Positions 16,564-25,445 of a stretch of DNA of 34,363 nt are shown piece by piece. Position 1 is the first letter of the stretch; each line of letters opens with the position of its first letter. The notes below the pieces were generated by a model that saw only the letters and a list, made by a program, of their open reading frames with translations, did no database searches and had not been told where the DNA came from. Source of the stretch: Bacteroidales bacterium (GTDB lineage: Bacteria > Bacteroidota > Bacteroidia > Bacteroidales > VadinHA17); NCBI GenBank assembly GCA_027067975.1, contig JAMOUS010000102.1, positions 1 to 34,363 on the forward strand, written 5' to 3'. Made by a program: the position numbers and the translations under genes.

Positions 16564-16910
16564 TCACCTTTCGCCGGAACGTTCAAGTTTGACGGTAAAG
16601 TGCCGCAAGATGGGGGCTTCTTCGACGATGCGCAACCCGCGACGGATGGAATCCCGGCGTTCCCGGACATTGTGCAGGGCGTCGGCGACGGCCTGCAGGT
16701 GGTTGTCGCTGTACACCCGCCTCGGGATGGCCAGAGGGATCATCTCAAGGGCAGGATAGCGGTTCTCGCGCGTCACCGGGTCGCTGGCAGGTTGAACTTG
16801 TTGTAGAAAGCCTCACGGATCCAGCGCTGCTGCTCCTCACGCGTGCTCAGCCGGATCGGCTCGGTCATCTTCGTCTTAAAAGGCTCGAAATAAGGCAGGT
16901 CCATATCCAT
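16564..16910 (-). pseudogene. tnaA: Tryptophanase remnant with large internal deletion
   Basis: Two minus-strand pieces belong to one family. From ATG 16910 the frame reads DLPYFEPFKTKMTEPIRLS, then TREEQQRWIREAFYNKFNL, the N-terminus of tryptophanase/tyrosine phenol-lyase. At about 16788-16783 it switches, with a frame change, to DPVTRENRYPALEMI, IPRRVYSDNHLQAVADAL and ILRHFTVKLER, the C-terminus of the same family, ending at 16564. Only about 110 of roughly 460 residues remain; the whole PLP-binding core is gone. Nothing lies between the two parts, so one deletion of about 1 kb explains it. The gene would have cleaved tryptophan to indole, pyruvate and ammonia. No function is expected now. 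Confidence 0.8.
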
Positions 16911-17012
16911 TTGAAAATTAGGTTGATCAATAAGATCTTCACCGAAATTGAACAAAAAACGACAAATTACAGTAGAAAGCATATCCTGACAGGAAAAAAT
17001 GGACATGCGCTA

Positions 17013-17043
17013 TTTGAAAAGAACAAAGCTGTCCCTATTTTTG
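17013..17043 (+). promoter_or_regulatory. Promoter of the DUF3078 gene
   Basis: TTTG at 17013-17016, a 19-bp spacer, and TATTTTTG at 17036-17043 give a full match to the Bacteroidota -33/-7 consensus, the best promoter in the window. Transcription would begin near 17050 and leave a leader of about 117 nt, which ends in a strong ribosome-binding site (GGGGGAGG, 17155-17162). I see no clear riboswitch fold in that leader. Confidence 0.6.
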
Positions 17044-17166
17044 ACGTTCCGGTAACGTTGTAGGACCAGATATGATAAAAGAGTAGGAATCATTGGCTCG
17101 ATCGTTGCGGATTGGGTTCCGCGGTGGAGACAAATTTACCATTTTTTTCCTTTCGGGGGAGGTTGC

Positions 17167-18972
17167 ATGAGGAAGAATGCCGACAGAAGGTTCACCTTAT
17201 CCTGGAGGACGGTTATGTTTACGATCGTCTTGCTCTTGGTGTCATGTTCTCCTTTGAAGGCTCAATCGTCTGAAAGCAAGGCGCTCCCCGACAGCATCAC
17301 CCAAGCCCTCAAAGTGTTGAAACAGTTTTACAGCAACGACCGTTTCTGGCGTTATGACCAGCAGCACCTGCGCGAGTCGCTCGGCAACCTCATCCACTAT
17401 TTCGAGGCCCCGCCCATCGACACCACCATCTCCTTCCTGAAAGGGTTCCCCTACCCATCGCTACTGGACACCACGATCTACCGCTACAGGGGAGATACCT
17501 TGACGGTAAGGGGCCGGCAACCGCTGATCCTCGACACGCTGGTGCATGGCAACGATTCGCTGTTGCTTGCCGGGGCCGACAGCAGCGGGCTTTTCCTGCG
17601 CGACTCTCTTTTCGCTGCTCTCCCCGACACATTGTTCCGGATCCACTATGCCGACCGGCCTTTTTATGTGCTCCGTGGCGACAGCCTCTTCCGGATGATC
17701 TTTCACTCCTACCATCCCATCCTCGAGGAATCGCCCTATATCTATATCCGTTACCGCGGAGATACCACCCTTGTGCCGGTGACCGACATGGACTATCTCA
17801 TTGCCAGCGACTCGCTGCAGCAGGCAATCATGCGCCTTTTGCAAAAGACCGAAGAAGACTCCACCCGCCTTTGCTTCACCAACCTCGGCGGCAACACCAC
17901 CTGCTTCTGGCTCAAAAAGAACGGCAACCGTTTCCACCGCTTTTGGCTCAAGAACGAATACCACGACTCCATCGGCATCTGGATCCAGGACCTCGATCGC
18001 AACACCGTACGCATCACCGTCGATAACAACGTCTTTTTCCATCGTATCGACAAATACAAGAAAAAAGAGACCTTCCTCATCCCTACCGAACCTGCCGGCA
18101 CCAAGCTGCACGCCGTCAAGCCGGTGGTGATCAAGAAAAACCCCTGGCAGATCGGCGGCATCGGCTCGATCAACCTCACCGAAGGAATCATCTCCAACTG
18201 GGCCGAAGGAGGGGAAAACTCCATCTCCACCCTCTGGTTGCTCAACACCTACGCCAACTACAAGAGCCGGAAACACCAGTGGAACAACACTTTCCGTTTC
18301 AAGTACGGCCTGCTGAAGTCGGGGAAGAACAAGGGGATCCGTAAGAACGAAGACTCCTGGGAGATCGATTCCCGGTACGGATTACGTGCCTCGAAACAAT
18401 GGTTTTACAGTGCCGCCTTCAACCTGCGCAGCCAGATCGCCAATGGATACAAATACCCCAATGACAGCGTGGTCATCTCCAAGTTCATGGCGCCGGGATA
18501 CCTGCATCTCTCGTTGGGGATGGATTACCGGCCCAACAAAAAGATCTCGGTGCTGGTCTCCCCCCTCACCTGGAAGAGCTCGTTCGTCCTCGACACCGCC
18601 CGCATCGACCAGACACGCTTCGGGCTGAAGGCCGACCAACGCGTGCGCAACGATCTGGGAGCTTACATCAAAACCTACATCCGTTACGATTTCTCCAAGA
18701 CGATGTACATGACCCACCGGATCAACCTCTTCTCCCAGTACAACCGCAACCCCCAGAATATCGACATCGACTGGGAGATGTCGTTCATCATCAAGCTGGG
18801 ACCCTTCTTCAACATCAACATCTACACCCACATGATCTACGACGACGATGTGAAGCTTCCTGTATATGACAGTGAGGGCAATCCGGTGCTGGGCCCCGAC
18901 GGCAAGCAGAAACGTTCGCCGGGCCTGCAGTTCAAACAATACCTGAACATCGGCTTCCGCTACAAGTTCTGA
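17167..18972 (+). CDS. DUF3078 outer-membrane protein with long N-terminal region
   Basis: A 601-residue exported protein. ATG 17167 was chosen for its strong Shine-Dalgarno. The signal sequence (MFTIVLLLVSCSPLKAQ) contains both a lipobox-like LVSC (Cys27) and a signal-peptidase I type end. Residues from about 340 match DUF3078: WQIGGIGSINLTEGIISNW, AEGGENSISTLWLLNTYANY, WNNTFRFKYGLLKS, and C-terminal amphipathic strands ending QYLNIGFRYKF, as expected of a beta-barrel. The first half (about 40-330) is not a domain I know. It is rich in Asp, Ser and Tyr and has three similar pieces: YRGDTL (about 107), LRGDSL (169), YRGDTT (196). Function unknown. It converges on the GNAT-like gene with a 6-bp gap. 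Confidence 0.83.
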   Translation: MRKNADRRFTLSWRTVMFTIVLLLVSCSPLKAQSSESKALPDSITQALKVLKQFYSNDRFWRYDQQHLRESLGNLIHYFEAPPIDTTISFLKGFPYPSLLDTTIYRYRGDTLTVRGRQPLILDTLVHGNDSLLLAGADSSGLFLRDSLFAALPDTLFRIHYADRPFYVLRGDSLFRMIFHSYHPILEESPYIYIRYRGDTTLVPVTDMDYLIASDSLQQAIMRLLQKTEEDSTRLCFTNLGGNTTCFWLKKNGNRFHRFWLKNEYHDSIGIWIQDLDRNTVRITVDNNVFFHRIDKYKKKETFLIPTEPAGTKLHAVKPVVIKKNPWQIGGIGSINLTEGIISNWAEGGENSISTLWLLNTYANYKSRKHQWNNTFRFKYGLLKSGKNKGIRKNEDSWEIDSRYGLRASKQWFYSAAFNLRSQIANGYKYPNDSVVISKFMAPGYLHLSLGMDYRPNKKISVLVSPLTWKSSFVLDTARIDQTRFGLKADQRVRNDLGAYIKTYIRYDFSKTMYMTHRINLFSQYNRNPQNIDIDWEMSFIIKLGPFFNINIYTHMIYDDDVKLPVYDSEGNPVLGPDGKQKRSPGLQFKQYLNIGFRYKF

Positions 18973-18978
18973 CCGTCG

Positions 18979-20100
18979 TCAGAGCGGTTTCTGATAGATC
19001 CGGAATTTCTTGATCAACTTTCCACCCACTTTCAGCACTTCCCCGATCATCGGCGTGTTGGTCTCCAGGATCAGATGGCTTTCGATGGTCTCGATGCCGT
19101 GTTTCGAGGCCGATTCGAGCATCTTGATGCCCATCATCACGTCGAGGCCGTTGTTGCGGTATTCGGGCTTGATGCCTCCTAGCAGGAGCACCAGGTGCTT
19201 CGAGCGCTTCAGGGCACGAAGGATATGGATGAAGCCGAAGGGAAAAAGCCTGCCGCGCGCTTTCTTGGCCCCTTCGCTGAAGTCGGGGATCCCCACCACA
19301 AAGGCGATCACCTCCCCCTTGTCGATGACGATCTTCACAAAATGCGGATCCAGGGCAGGAAGATAACGCTTGGCCAACTCGACCATCTCCTTCTCGGTCA
19401 TCGGCACAAACCCGTAAATGGGCGCATAGATCTCATTCACCAGCCGGAATGCCGGCACGATATAGTCCTTGAGCTCTTTGCGGCTGTTGAATTCCAGCAT
19501 CTCATAGCTCTGCTGCCGTCCCGATATGCGGTCGTACACCCGCTGATACAACTGCGGCAACACCTCCGGCACCTCGATGAGATAATCATGCAGGTCGATC
19601 TTCTTCGTATACCCTTCATTCTCGATCAGCTTCGGCATATAGGGATGGTTACCCACCATCGCCACGACGGTCTGGTACTCGAACCCTTCGATCTGAAATC
19701 CCTGGGGATCCTTGTCGGAAAAGCCCAGCGGTCCCACCATCCGCTCCATCCCCCGCTGCCGCGCCCACTCCTCCACGGCCGTGATCAGGGCATGCGCGAC
19801 CTCCTGGTCGTCATAGCACTCCATGAAAATGAACCGGCCGTCCTTCTCCTTGTGGATCTCGTTGTAACGGTGGTTGATGATCCCCATGATCCGCCCCACC
19901 ACCTCCTTGCCCCGCCAGGCCAAAAAGAGAATGGTGTCGGAATACTGAAAGGACTTGTTCTTCTTCGGATTGAAAAAAGCCCACTCATCCACATAGAGGG
20001 GTGGCATCCACGTGTCGTGATCTTTATGGACCTTCTCGGGAAAATAGATGAACTTGCGCAGTTCCCTGCGCGTCTTGACGGGTCGAATGGTAGGCTCCAT
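18979..20100 (-). CDS. GNAT-like acyltransferase family protein
   Basis: A 373-residue soluble protein. Residues about 55-155 resemble the first half of a GNAT fold (TILFLAWRGKEVVGRIMGII, then AHALITAVEEWARQRGMERM and VGPLGFSDKDPQGFQIEGF). The C-terminal part has a second acetyl-CoA-like turn (GGIKPEYRNNGLDVMMGIKMLE) and ESHLILETNTPM. Proteins of this kind are widespread in Bacteroidota and usually annotated only as hypothetical or GNAT-like. The fold suggests acyl transfer; acceptor and donor are unknown. The gene starts 68 bp after the PAP2 stop, so it may be the last gene of the pheT series or have its own promoter. Confidence 0.65.
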   Translation of the reverse strand: MEPTIRPVKTRRELRKFIYFPEKVHKDHDTWMPPLYVDEWAFFNPKKNKSFQYSDTILFLAWRGKEVVGRIMGIINHRYNEIHKEKDGRFIFMECYDDQEVAHALITAVEEWARQRGMERMVGPLGFSDKDPQGFQIEGFEYQTVVAMVGNHPYMPKLIENEGYTKKIDLHDYLIEVPEVLPQLYQRVYDRISGRQQSYEMLEFNSRKELKDYIVPAFRLVNEIYAPIYGFVPMTEKEMVELAKRYLPALDPHFVKIVIDKGEVIAFVVGIPDFSEGAKKARGRLFPFGFIHILRALKRSKHLVLLLGGIKPEYRNNGLDVMMGIKMLESASKHGIETIESHLILETNTPMIGEVLKVGGKLIKKFRIYQKPL

Positions 20101-20168
20101 GATTGAAGTATTGGCTGTATGGCAGGGTAAAAGTAAAAAAAATTATATCTGAAAGAACAAAAAGTTCT

Positions 20169-21110
20169 TTACAACATAGGAGGCACCACAGGAGACTCGG
20201 GCACAACCTCTCCTTCCGGGAGGGATGTCTCGGAAGCCAGCAAGGGATAGAGCGTCTGGCCCACCCAGATCAACAGAGGAACCATCAGAAACCCTCCGAT
20301 CACATCCACCGCATAGTGTGCTTTGATGTAAACCGTAGCCAGCGTCAGCAACAGCGCCGGCAACAACCAGCCGTAAAAAGCACGGCGGTCGTCGCGATAG
20401 AAAAAATACATCAACAGCCAGGTCATCCCTATGTGCGAACTGGGGAATGCCCCTGTGGGCCGGTCACCCAACACCAGGATACGGTTCATCAGCTCCGTCA
20501 TCACATAACCGTGCGGCACCACATTGTCGGGCGGCATCAGGTAATATTGCGGCCCCTCGGAAGGAAACAACGAAAAGATCAGGTAAAAAAGATAAAAAGC
20601 CGTGAAGAACTGGAACGTCCGGTAGGCAAAGAGCCGATGATGACGGTAATAGTACCGGAACATGAAGAAGAGGATGATCACATAGAAGGAGAAATAGGCC
20701 GCATGCATCACCTCGCTGAACCATGGCCACGGGCAGCAGCGGCTGAAGGCCACGCTGGGCATCGTGCCGAAAAGAGCCAGCTCCAGCCGGATCAGCTGCG
20801 GGTCGAAAGCCTGAAAGAAAAGGTTGTTGAAATAATCGGTCTCGGGAAAGAAATAACCCAGAAAGAGCAAAGGATAAAAGGCATGCACGAACCTGGCCCA
20901 GCGGCTGGAGGTCTCGCGGTCGAGGTAGGCCACCACCAGGATCAGCGTCACCATTCCCGCCCGCACCAGGTAATGCGATGCCGGCTGCTCGAGACGTGAG
21001 GTGCCCGCCACCAACAGGAGCGTCGTCAGGAGGATGTATCCCAGCGTCACCCTGTCGGTGGCCGAGAGGAACGAAGCCTCACGACCCCAGCTTGCGGCGG
21101 TAGATCTCAT
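20169..21110 (-). CDS. PAP2 superfamily membrane protein (Aur1/Ipt1-like)
   Basis: About 313 residues, inner membrane, six or more helices. ATG 21110 is preferred because AAGGAG lies at 21115-21120; a TTG at 21134 is the only upstream choice. Phosphatase motifs C2 and C3 are present: [10 protein letters not shown] (catalytic His) and [11 protein letters not shown] (His and Asp, with Lys in place of the usual Arg). The segment before, [19 protein letters not shown], resembles inositol phosphorylceramide synthases of the Aur1 type. It could transfer or remove a lipid phosphate, including head-group transfer to ceramide or diacylglycerol. The start overlaps the macro-domain gene by 32 bp. Confidence 0.82.
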   Translation of the reverse strand: MRSTAASWGREASFLSATDRVTLGYILLTTLLLVAGTSRLEQPASHYLVRAGMVTLILVVAYLDRETSSRWARFVHAFYPLLFLGYFFPETDYFNNLFFQAFDPQLIRLELALFGTMPSVAFSRCCPWPWFSEVMHAAYFSFYVIILFFMFRYYYRHHRLFAYRTFQFFTAFYLFYLIFSLFPSEGPQYYLMPPDNVVPHGYVMTELMNRILVLGDRPTGAFPSSHIGMTWLLMYFFYRDDRRAFYGWLLPALLLTLATVYIKAHYAVDVIGGFLMVPLLIWVGQTLYPLLASETSLPEGEVVPESPVVPPML

Positions 21111-21606
21111 AATTCTCCTTGTCAAAAGTAACAAAAATAACTTTCTCGATCTCAGGATGCTGGCGGAGGAACTCCTTCACCACGCCGATGGCGATATCGG
21201 CGGCCTCCTCCTTGGGATAGCCGTAGATGCCGGTGCTGATGTTGGGAAAGGCGAGGGTCTTCACCCCATGTTCCAGGGCCACCTCCAGCGCACGGCGATA
21301 GGCGCTGGCCAGCAGCTCAGCCTCGCCGTGACGGCCGTCGCGCCAGCGGGGACCCACCGCATGGATCACATACTTCGCAGGCAGCAGATACCCTTTCGTG
21401 ATCTTCGCATCCCCCGTGGGACAACCGTTCAGGGTGCGGCACTCCTCCAGCAACTCCGGCCCCGCCGCACGGTGGATGGCACCGTCCACACCACCCCCGC
21501 CCAACAGCGAAGTGTTGGCCGCATTTACGATCGCATCCACCGCCAACTGCGTGATATCCCCACGCACCAGCTCGATCCTTCCCTTCACATCTTCGCTTCC
21601 CATCAT
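21079..21606 (-). CDS. Macro domain protein, O-acetyl-ADP-ribose deacetylase type
   Basis: A 175-residue stand-alone macro domain. Seen: [16 protein letters not shown], the loop [16 protein letters not shown], and [17 protein letters not shown], all of which bind ADP-ribose; VIHAVGPRW is the usual core strand. This matches MacroD/YmdB enzymes that hydrolyse O-acetyl-ADP-ribose or remove mono-ADP-ribose from proteins. Its own substrate is not known. It starts 31 bp after the pheT stop on the same strand and its last 32 bp overlap the PAP2 start in another frame. I see no ADP-ribosyltransferase nearby, so a toxin-antitoxin role is not supported. Confidence 0.93.
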   Translation of the reverse strand: MMGSEDVKGRIELVRGDITQLAVDAIVNAANTSLLGGGGVDGAIHRAAGPELLEECRTLNGCPTGDAKITKGYLLPAKYVIHAVGPRWRDGRHGEAELLASAYRRALEVALEHGVKTLAFPNISTGIYGYPKEEAADIAIGVVKEFLRQHPEIEKVIFVTFDKENYEIYRRKLGS

Positions 21607-21637
21607 TTTGTTTTTTAGGGTCCGACGATCATCCTCC

Positions 21638-24094
21638 CTAACGGATCTTCGCCCCCAGTTCCTTCTCGAACGCTTTCATCAGCCGCTCCATCACAGCGTC
21701 GATCTGTTTATCCGTAAGCGTCTTCTGCGGATCCTGCAAGATAAAGCTCACCGCATACGATTTTTTGTCCTCGCCCAGTTTTTGCGCATCGGTGAAGACG
21801 TCGAAGACGTTCACCTCTTTGAGAAGTTTCTTTTCGGTGCGGAAAGCCAGGCCACGTATCTCCTCGAAGCGCACGCGGCGGTCGAGCAGCAGGGCCAGGT
21901 CGCGCCGCACCGCAGGGAAACGCGGCATCTCGCGATAGGTGATATGGTGCTTCTTGCGCGTCTGCAGGATGGGCGCCATGCGCACCTCGGCGAACATTAC
22001 CGGCTGTTCGATCTCAAAACGCTCGAGCAAGCGGGCTTCCACCTCACCGAAGCGGGCCACTTCCTCCTCGCCGCGACGGTAGATCATGCCGGCACCGAAA
22101 GTGTCGCTACCGGCGATCTCCTCCTTGTGCAGCGACCGCTCGTCCAGACCCATCGCCGCCAGCAGACGGTCGACATACGAACGCAGCGTGTAATAATCGG
22201 GCTCGGGCGCTTTGCCACGCCACGACTCTGGCGCCTGGGGACCCGAGAGGAACAGGGCCAGATGCGCTTCCTCACCGTACTTGTCGAGCGGATGATCCCC
22301 CCGCTTGGCTTCGTCACGGAAGTAAACATTGCCATACTCATACAGCCGCAGCCGCTCGCGCTTGTGGTTGATGTTGCGACGGATGGCCTCCAGGCCGCCG
22401 AAGAGCAGTGTCTGCCGCATGGCATCCAGCTCGTTGCTCAGCGGATTGTACAAACGCACCAGACGTGAGACGGGATGGTCCTTCAGGCCCTCATAATAGG
22501 CCGAAGCCGTGAGCGAATTCGACATGATCTCTGAAAAACCCAGCGAGGTGAGCATCTTCGAAAGATGATCGACCACCTTTTCCTTGTCGGGACGGGGTTG
22601 ATATGCCAGCGATGAGACCACCTCTTCCGGCACCGGGATGTTGTCGTAACCGTAGATGCGCAGGATCTCTTCGATGACGTCGGCCTCACGCGTGACATCC
22701 ACACGATAGGGAGGCACGGCCAGGTGCAGCGCCTCCGGCGTCTCCTCCTCAATGCGGATGTCGAGATTGCGGAGGATGCGTTTCACCCTCCCGGCCGGAA
22801 TATCCGTGCCGGAGAGACGACGCAGTTGGGCATACCGCAGCGTCACCTTCCGGTCGGGGATCGGCTCGGGATAGACGTCGAGGATGTCGGAGCTGATGCG
22901 GCCGCCGGCAACCTCACGGATGAGGAGGGCCGCCCGTTTCAGGGCATAGACGGTGATGTTGGGGTCGGCCCCCCGCTCGAAACGGAACGAGGCGTCGGTG
23001 CTGAGCTGGTGACGGCGCGCCGTGCGGCGTATCCACCGCGGGTCGAACCATGCACTCTCGAGGAAGACGTTTTGGGTGCCCTCCTGCACGCCCGACTCTA
23101 GGCCGCCGAAAATTCCGGCAATGCACATCCCCTCCTCCTCGTTGCAGATCATCAGGTCGTCGGCGGCGAGCTTGCGCTCCACGCCGTCGAGCGTCACAAA
23201 AGGCGTTCCTTCCGGGAGCGTGCGGATGATCACCTTCCGGCCCTTGATCTTGTCGGCATCGAAAGCATGCAAAGGATGACCGGTCTCATAAAGCACATAA
23301 TTGGTCACATCGACGACATTGTTGATGGGGGTGAGCCCCAAGGCCCGCAGACGTCGCTGCAGCCAGTCGGGCGAAGGTCCCACTTTCACGCCCGTGAGCG
23401 TGACCCCGCTATAACGGCGGCAGCCCTCCTTCTCCTCGATGATGATCTCCATGGGCAGGGCATGGTCGTCGGGGGCGAAAGCCGCCACCTCCGGCCACTG
23501 CACTTGCATCCGCTCTTCCTCCTGGTTGAGGAAGGCGGCCAGGTCGCGCGCCACCCCCAGGTGCGAGGCACCGTCGACACGGTTGGGGGTGAGGCCGATC
23601 TCGAAGACCGTGTCGCTCTCCACTTGGAAATATTCGGCGGCAGGCATGCCCACCGGCGCCTCCTCGTCGAGGACCATGATCCCCTCGTGCGAGTCGCCCA
23701 ACCCCAGCTCATCTTCGGCACAGATCATCCCCTCGGACATTTCGCCGCGAATTTTGGTTTTCTTGAGCGTGATCTTATTGTCACCGATATAGAGGGTGGT
23801 GCCGGGCAATGCCACCGGCACCTTTTGGCCTTCCGCCACGTTGGGAGCACCACACACCACGGGCAGCACCCGCCCCCCCACATCCACGCGCGTCACAAAG
23901 AGCCTATCTGCATTGGGATGACGGCGGCACTCCAGCACCTTGCCCACCACTACCCCGCGCAAGCCGCCGGGGACACTCTCCACCTCTTCCATGCCTTCCA
24001 CCTCCAGGCCGGTGTTCGTCAGGATACGCGCCACCTCCGCCGGCGCCAGATCGACAGGGAGATACTCCCTGAGCCAGTTGTACGAGACCTTCAT
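21638..24094 (-). CDS. pheT: Phenylalanyl-tRNA synthetase beta subunit
   Basis: An 818-residue protein of normal length, starting [13 protein letters not shown]. Domains in order: tRNA-binding OB fold at about 40-150 ([33 protein letters not shown]), B3/B4 editing region ([29 protein letters not shown]), B5 ([43 protein letters not shown]), the catalytic-like core ([15 protein letters not shown]), and the C-terminal anticodon-binding FDX-ACB domain ([13 protein letters not shown]). It forms the alpha2-beta2 enzyme with PheS, whose gene is not in the window. A short leader with a hairpin and a -7 box precedes it. Confidence 0.97.
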   Translation of the reverse strand: MKVSYNWLREYLPVDLAPAEVARILTNTGLEVEGMEEVESVPGGLRGVVVGKVLECRRHPNADRLFVTRVDVGGRVLPVVCGAPNVAEGQKVPVALPGTTLYIGDNKITLKKTKIRGEMSEGMICAEDELGLGDSHEGIMVLDEEAPVGMPAAEYFQVESDTVFEIGLTPNRVDGASHLGVARDLAAFLNQEEERMQVQWPEVAAFAPDDHALPMEIIIEEKEGCRRYSGVTLTGVKVGPSPDWLQRRLRALGLTPINNVVDVTNYVLYETGHPLHAFDADKIKGRKVIIRTLPEGTPFVTLDGVERKLAADDLMICNEEEGMCIAGIFGGLESGVQEGTQNVFLESAWFDPRWIRRTARRHQLSTDASFRFERGADPNITVYALKRAALLIREVAGGRISSDILDVYPEPIPDRKVTLRYAQLRRLSGTDIPAGRVKRILRNLDIRIEEETPEALHLAVPPYRVDVTREADVIEEILRIYGYDNIPVPEEVVSSLAYQPRPDKEKVVDHLSKMLTSLGFSEIMSNSLTASAYYEGLKDHPVSRLVRLYNPLSNELDAMRQTLLFGGLEAIRRNINHKRERLRLYEYGNVYFRDEAKRGDHPLDKYGEEAHLALFLSGPQAPESWRGKAPEPDYYTLRSYVDRLLAAMGLDERSLHKEEIAGSDTFGAGMIYRRGEEEVARFGEVEARLLERFEIEQPVMFAEVRMAPILQTRKKHHITYREMPRFPAVRRDLALLLDRRVRFEEIRGLAFRTEKKLLKEVNVFDVFTDAQKLGEDKKSYAVSFILQDPQKTLTDKQIDAVMERLMKAFEKELGAKIR

Positions 24095-24113
24095 GCGTTA
24101 CCAGTTTTTTCAC

Positions 24114-24136
24114 GCGGGACCACCCTGCCGGACCCG
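24114..24136 (-). other. Hairpin in the pheT leader with a T-box-like stretch
   Basis: In the minus-strand leader GCGGGTCC and GGTCCCGC form an 8-bp stem with one mismatch. The overlapping AGGGTGGTCCCGCG (24113-24126) differs by one base from the T-box consensus AGGGTGGNACCGCG. The leader is only about 45 nt and has no specifier domain or downstream terminator, so a working T-box is unlikely; see the findings. Confidence 0.3.
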
Positions 24137-24146
24137 CCAGGCGGAA

Positions 24147-24154
24147 CAAAAGTA
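24147..24154 (-). promoter_or_regulatory. -7 element upstream of pheT
   Basis: TACTTTTG on the minus strand is a perfect TAnnTTTG match, 52 bp before the pheT ATG and just beyond the terminator of the gene upstream. A TTTG exists upstream but with only 12-bp spacing, so the -33 half is not supported. Confidence 0.4.
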
Positions 24155-24167
24155 AATATTTTTGCAC

Positions 24168-24204
24168 AAAAAAAGGCCGCCCCGCCCTCACGGGCGAAAC
24201 GGCC
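24168..24204 (-). terminator. Rho-independent terminator of the baeRF-like gene
   Basis: On the minus strand GGCCGTTTCGCCC pairs with GGGCGGGGCGGCC (three G-U pairs in the middle) around a GTGA loop, 24175-24204, followed by seven T (24168-24174). It lies 30 bp after the stop at 24234 and separates this gene from pheT. It is the only classical intrinsic terminator found in the window. Confidence 0.85.
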
Positions 24205-24233
24205 CCTCCGGTAATAGCCGGCGGACGCCGGCA

Positions 24234-25340
24234 TCAGTATTTCGTAGTGAGCAGGATACGGTCGTATTTCTCCAGCAGTCCCGGCGTGACAAAATAGACC
24301 TCGCCGCCCTGCGTGAGCACCATTTCGGCCAGATCATCCACCGCATCCGCATGGTAATCATACTCCTCATCCTCGGGTTTGGAGAAGATCAGGAACAGGC
24401 CATCCTTCACACTATATCCCTCCTCGCGATAGCCCTGCTCGACCAGCATGATGCGGGCCTCTTTCATTGCCGCCACCGTCCAAGACTCTTGGATGCCCGA
24501 CACATACCCCAGACGGTCGATATCCGGCTTCACCCGCTCAAGCAGACGCTCGTCGCGAACCCGTATGTACTCTTCCAGCTTTTCCCGAATCTTGTCGCGG
24601 ATCACCGACACCGGCTCGTCGTCATAACTGCCGCGTATCTCGGCGAGGATCTTGTCGGGACGCTTGGTCTTGTTACGGAAATAACCGACCAGCTTCTCAT
24701 CCCCCATCACGATCAGCGGATCATGCATCTCGGTATAAGTGCGGATGAAATGGTCGACATCGGTGACATACAGTTTGAGCGCCTCCATCTCGGCCTTGGC
24801 AGGATCCTCCTTACGGCCGATATAGGTCCGCATATAATGCTCCACCCCCTCCGGGATGGCCTCATTGTCCACCTTCTGTAACAGATCATGATAGCCGTTG
24901 AAGAAAAGGGTCCGCTTGTAGCTGAGGATCACCACATCGTAACGGAACGAGCGGTTGACCGTCCGCAGCAGGTCTCGGATCTCGAAGGTATCATCCACGA
25001 CCACCCGCGTCTGCACCTCAAAAGGCAGCAGCAACAGCTCTTCGCGCTGCGGCGACATGAAGATGATCACCGATTGGAAATCGCGTTCGTAGCGGATGGT
25101 CTCCTCCAACAACGTCAGTCGCTCTTCAAAACGCTTCACCAGGCGTTTGTCGTACCCCCGTGCGGTAAGCGTGTCGATCGCTTCTTTCACACTATTCTTG
25201 ACCGCCAGGCGGAACTTTTCATTCCTCGGCGAGGCGACATCTTTGTTCACCAGGATCGATACGCTGGGATCTTCTTTGACTCCTAACAGTTCGACGAGTT
25301 TTTCCTGGACAGTGGTAGGTTTGTTGGCTAATGTTCTCAT
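24234..25340 (-). CDS. Bacterial eRF1/Dom34-like protein (baeRF type), lacks GGQ
   Basis: A 368-residue cytosolic protein starting at ATG 25340 (MRTLANKPTT), which has a strong GAAGGAGGG ribosome-binding site; an upstream in-frame start would run into the surE promoter. The N-terminal domain (about 30-125) resembles an eRF1-like beta/alpha unit; DVVILSYKRTLFFNG at about 135-149 begins the middle domain, and the C-terminus ends DAVDDLAEMVLTQGGEVYFVTPG, as in eRF1 domain 3. Archaeal and eukaryotic eRF1 carry a GGQ that triggers peptide release; none is present here. Bacterial members are proposed, from comparative genomics, to act in ribosome rescue or translation-linked stress. Moderately sure of family. 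Confidence 0.68.
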   Translation of the reverse strand: MRTLANKPTTVQEKLVELLGVKEDPSVSILVNKDVASPRNEKFRLAVKNSVKEAIDTLTARGYDKRLVKRFEERLTLLEETIRYERDFQSVIIFMSPQREELLLLPFEVQTRVVVDDTFEIRDLLRTVNRSFRYDVVILSYKRTLFFNGYHDLLQKVDNEAIPEGVEHYMRTYIGRKEDPAKAEMEALKLYVTDVDHFIRTYTEMHDPLIVMGDEKLVGYFRNKTKRPDKILAEIRGSYDDEPVSVIRDKIREKLEEYIRVRDERLLERVKPDIDRLGYVSGIQESWTVAAMKEARIMLVEQGYREEGYSVKDGLFLIFSKPEDEEYDYHADAVDDLAEMVLTQGGEVYFVTPGLLEKYDRILLTTKY

Positions 25341-25432
25341 ATCGTTATACCCTCCTTCATTTTTGTTCGCCTCCGGTTTATCAAAAAAGGAGCCAAATCG
25401 GGGTTTCCTGACAGGATGACATACAGAATGCT

Positions 25433-25440
25433 TATCTTTG
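25433..25440 (+). promoter_or_regulatory. -7 element upstream of surE
   Basis: TATCTTTG is a perfect TAnnTTTG match ending 5 bp before the surE ATG at 25446. If used, the mRNA would be leaderless or nearly so. No good -33 is seen; support is one-sided. Confidence 0.35.
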
Positions 25441-25445
25441 TAGTT

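Noticed and set aside
16773-17006. Stand-alone 77-residue protein starting at 17006
   Set aside because: The homology begins only at the ATG at 16910 and is clearly the N-terminus of tryptophanase; it is part of the pseudogene.
21079-21606. Macro-domain protein as a DarG-like antitoxin
   Set aside because: No DarT-like ADP-ribosyltransferase or other toxin gene is adjacent; the neighbours are pheT and a PAP2 gene.
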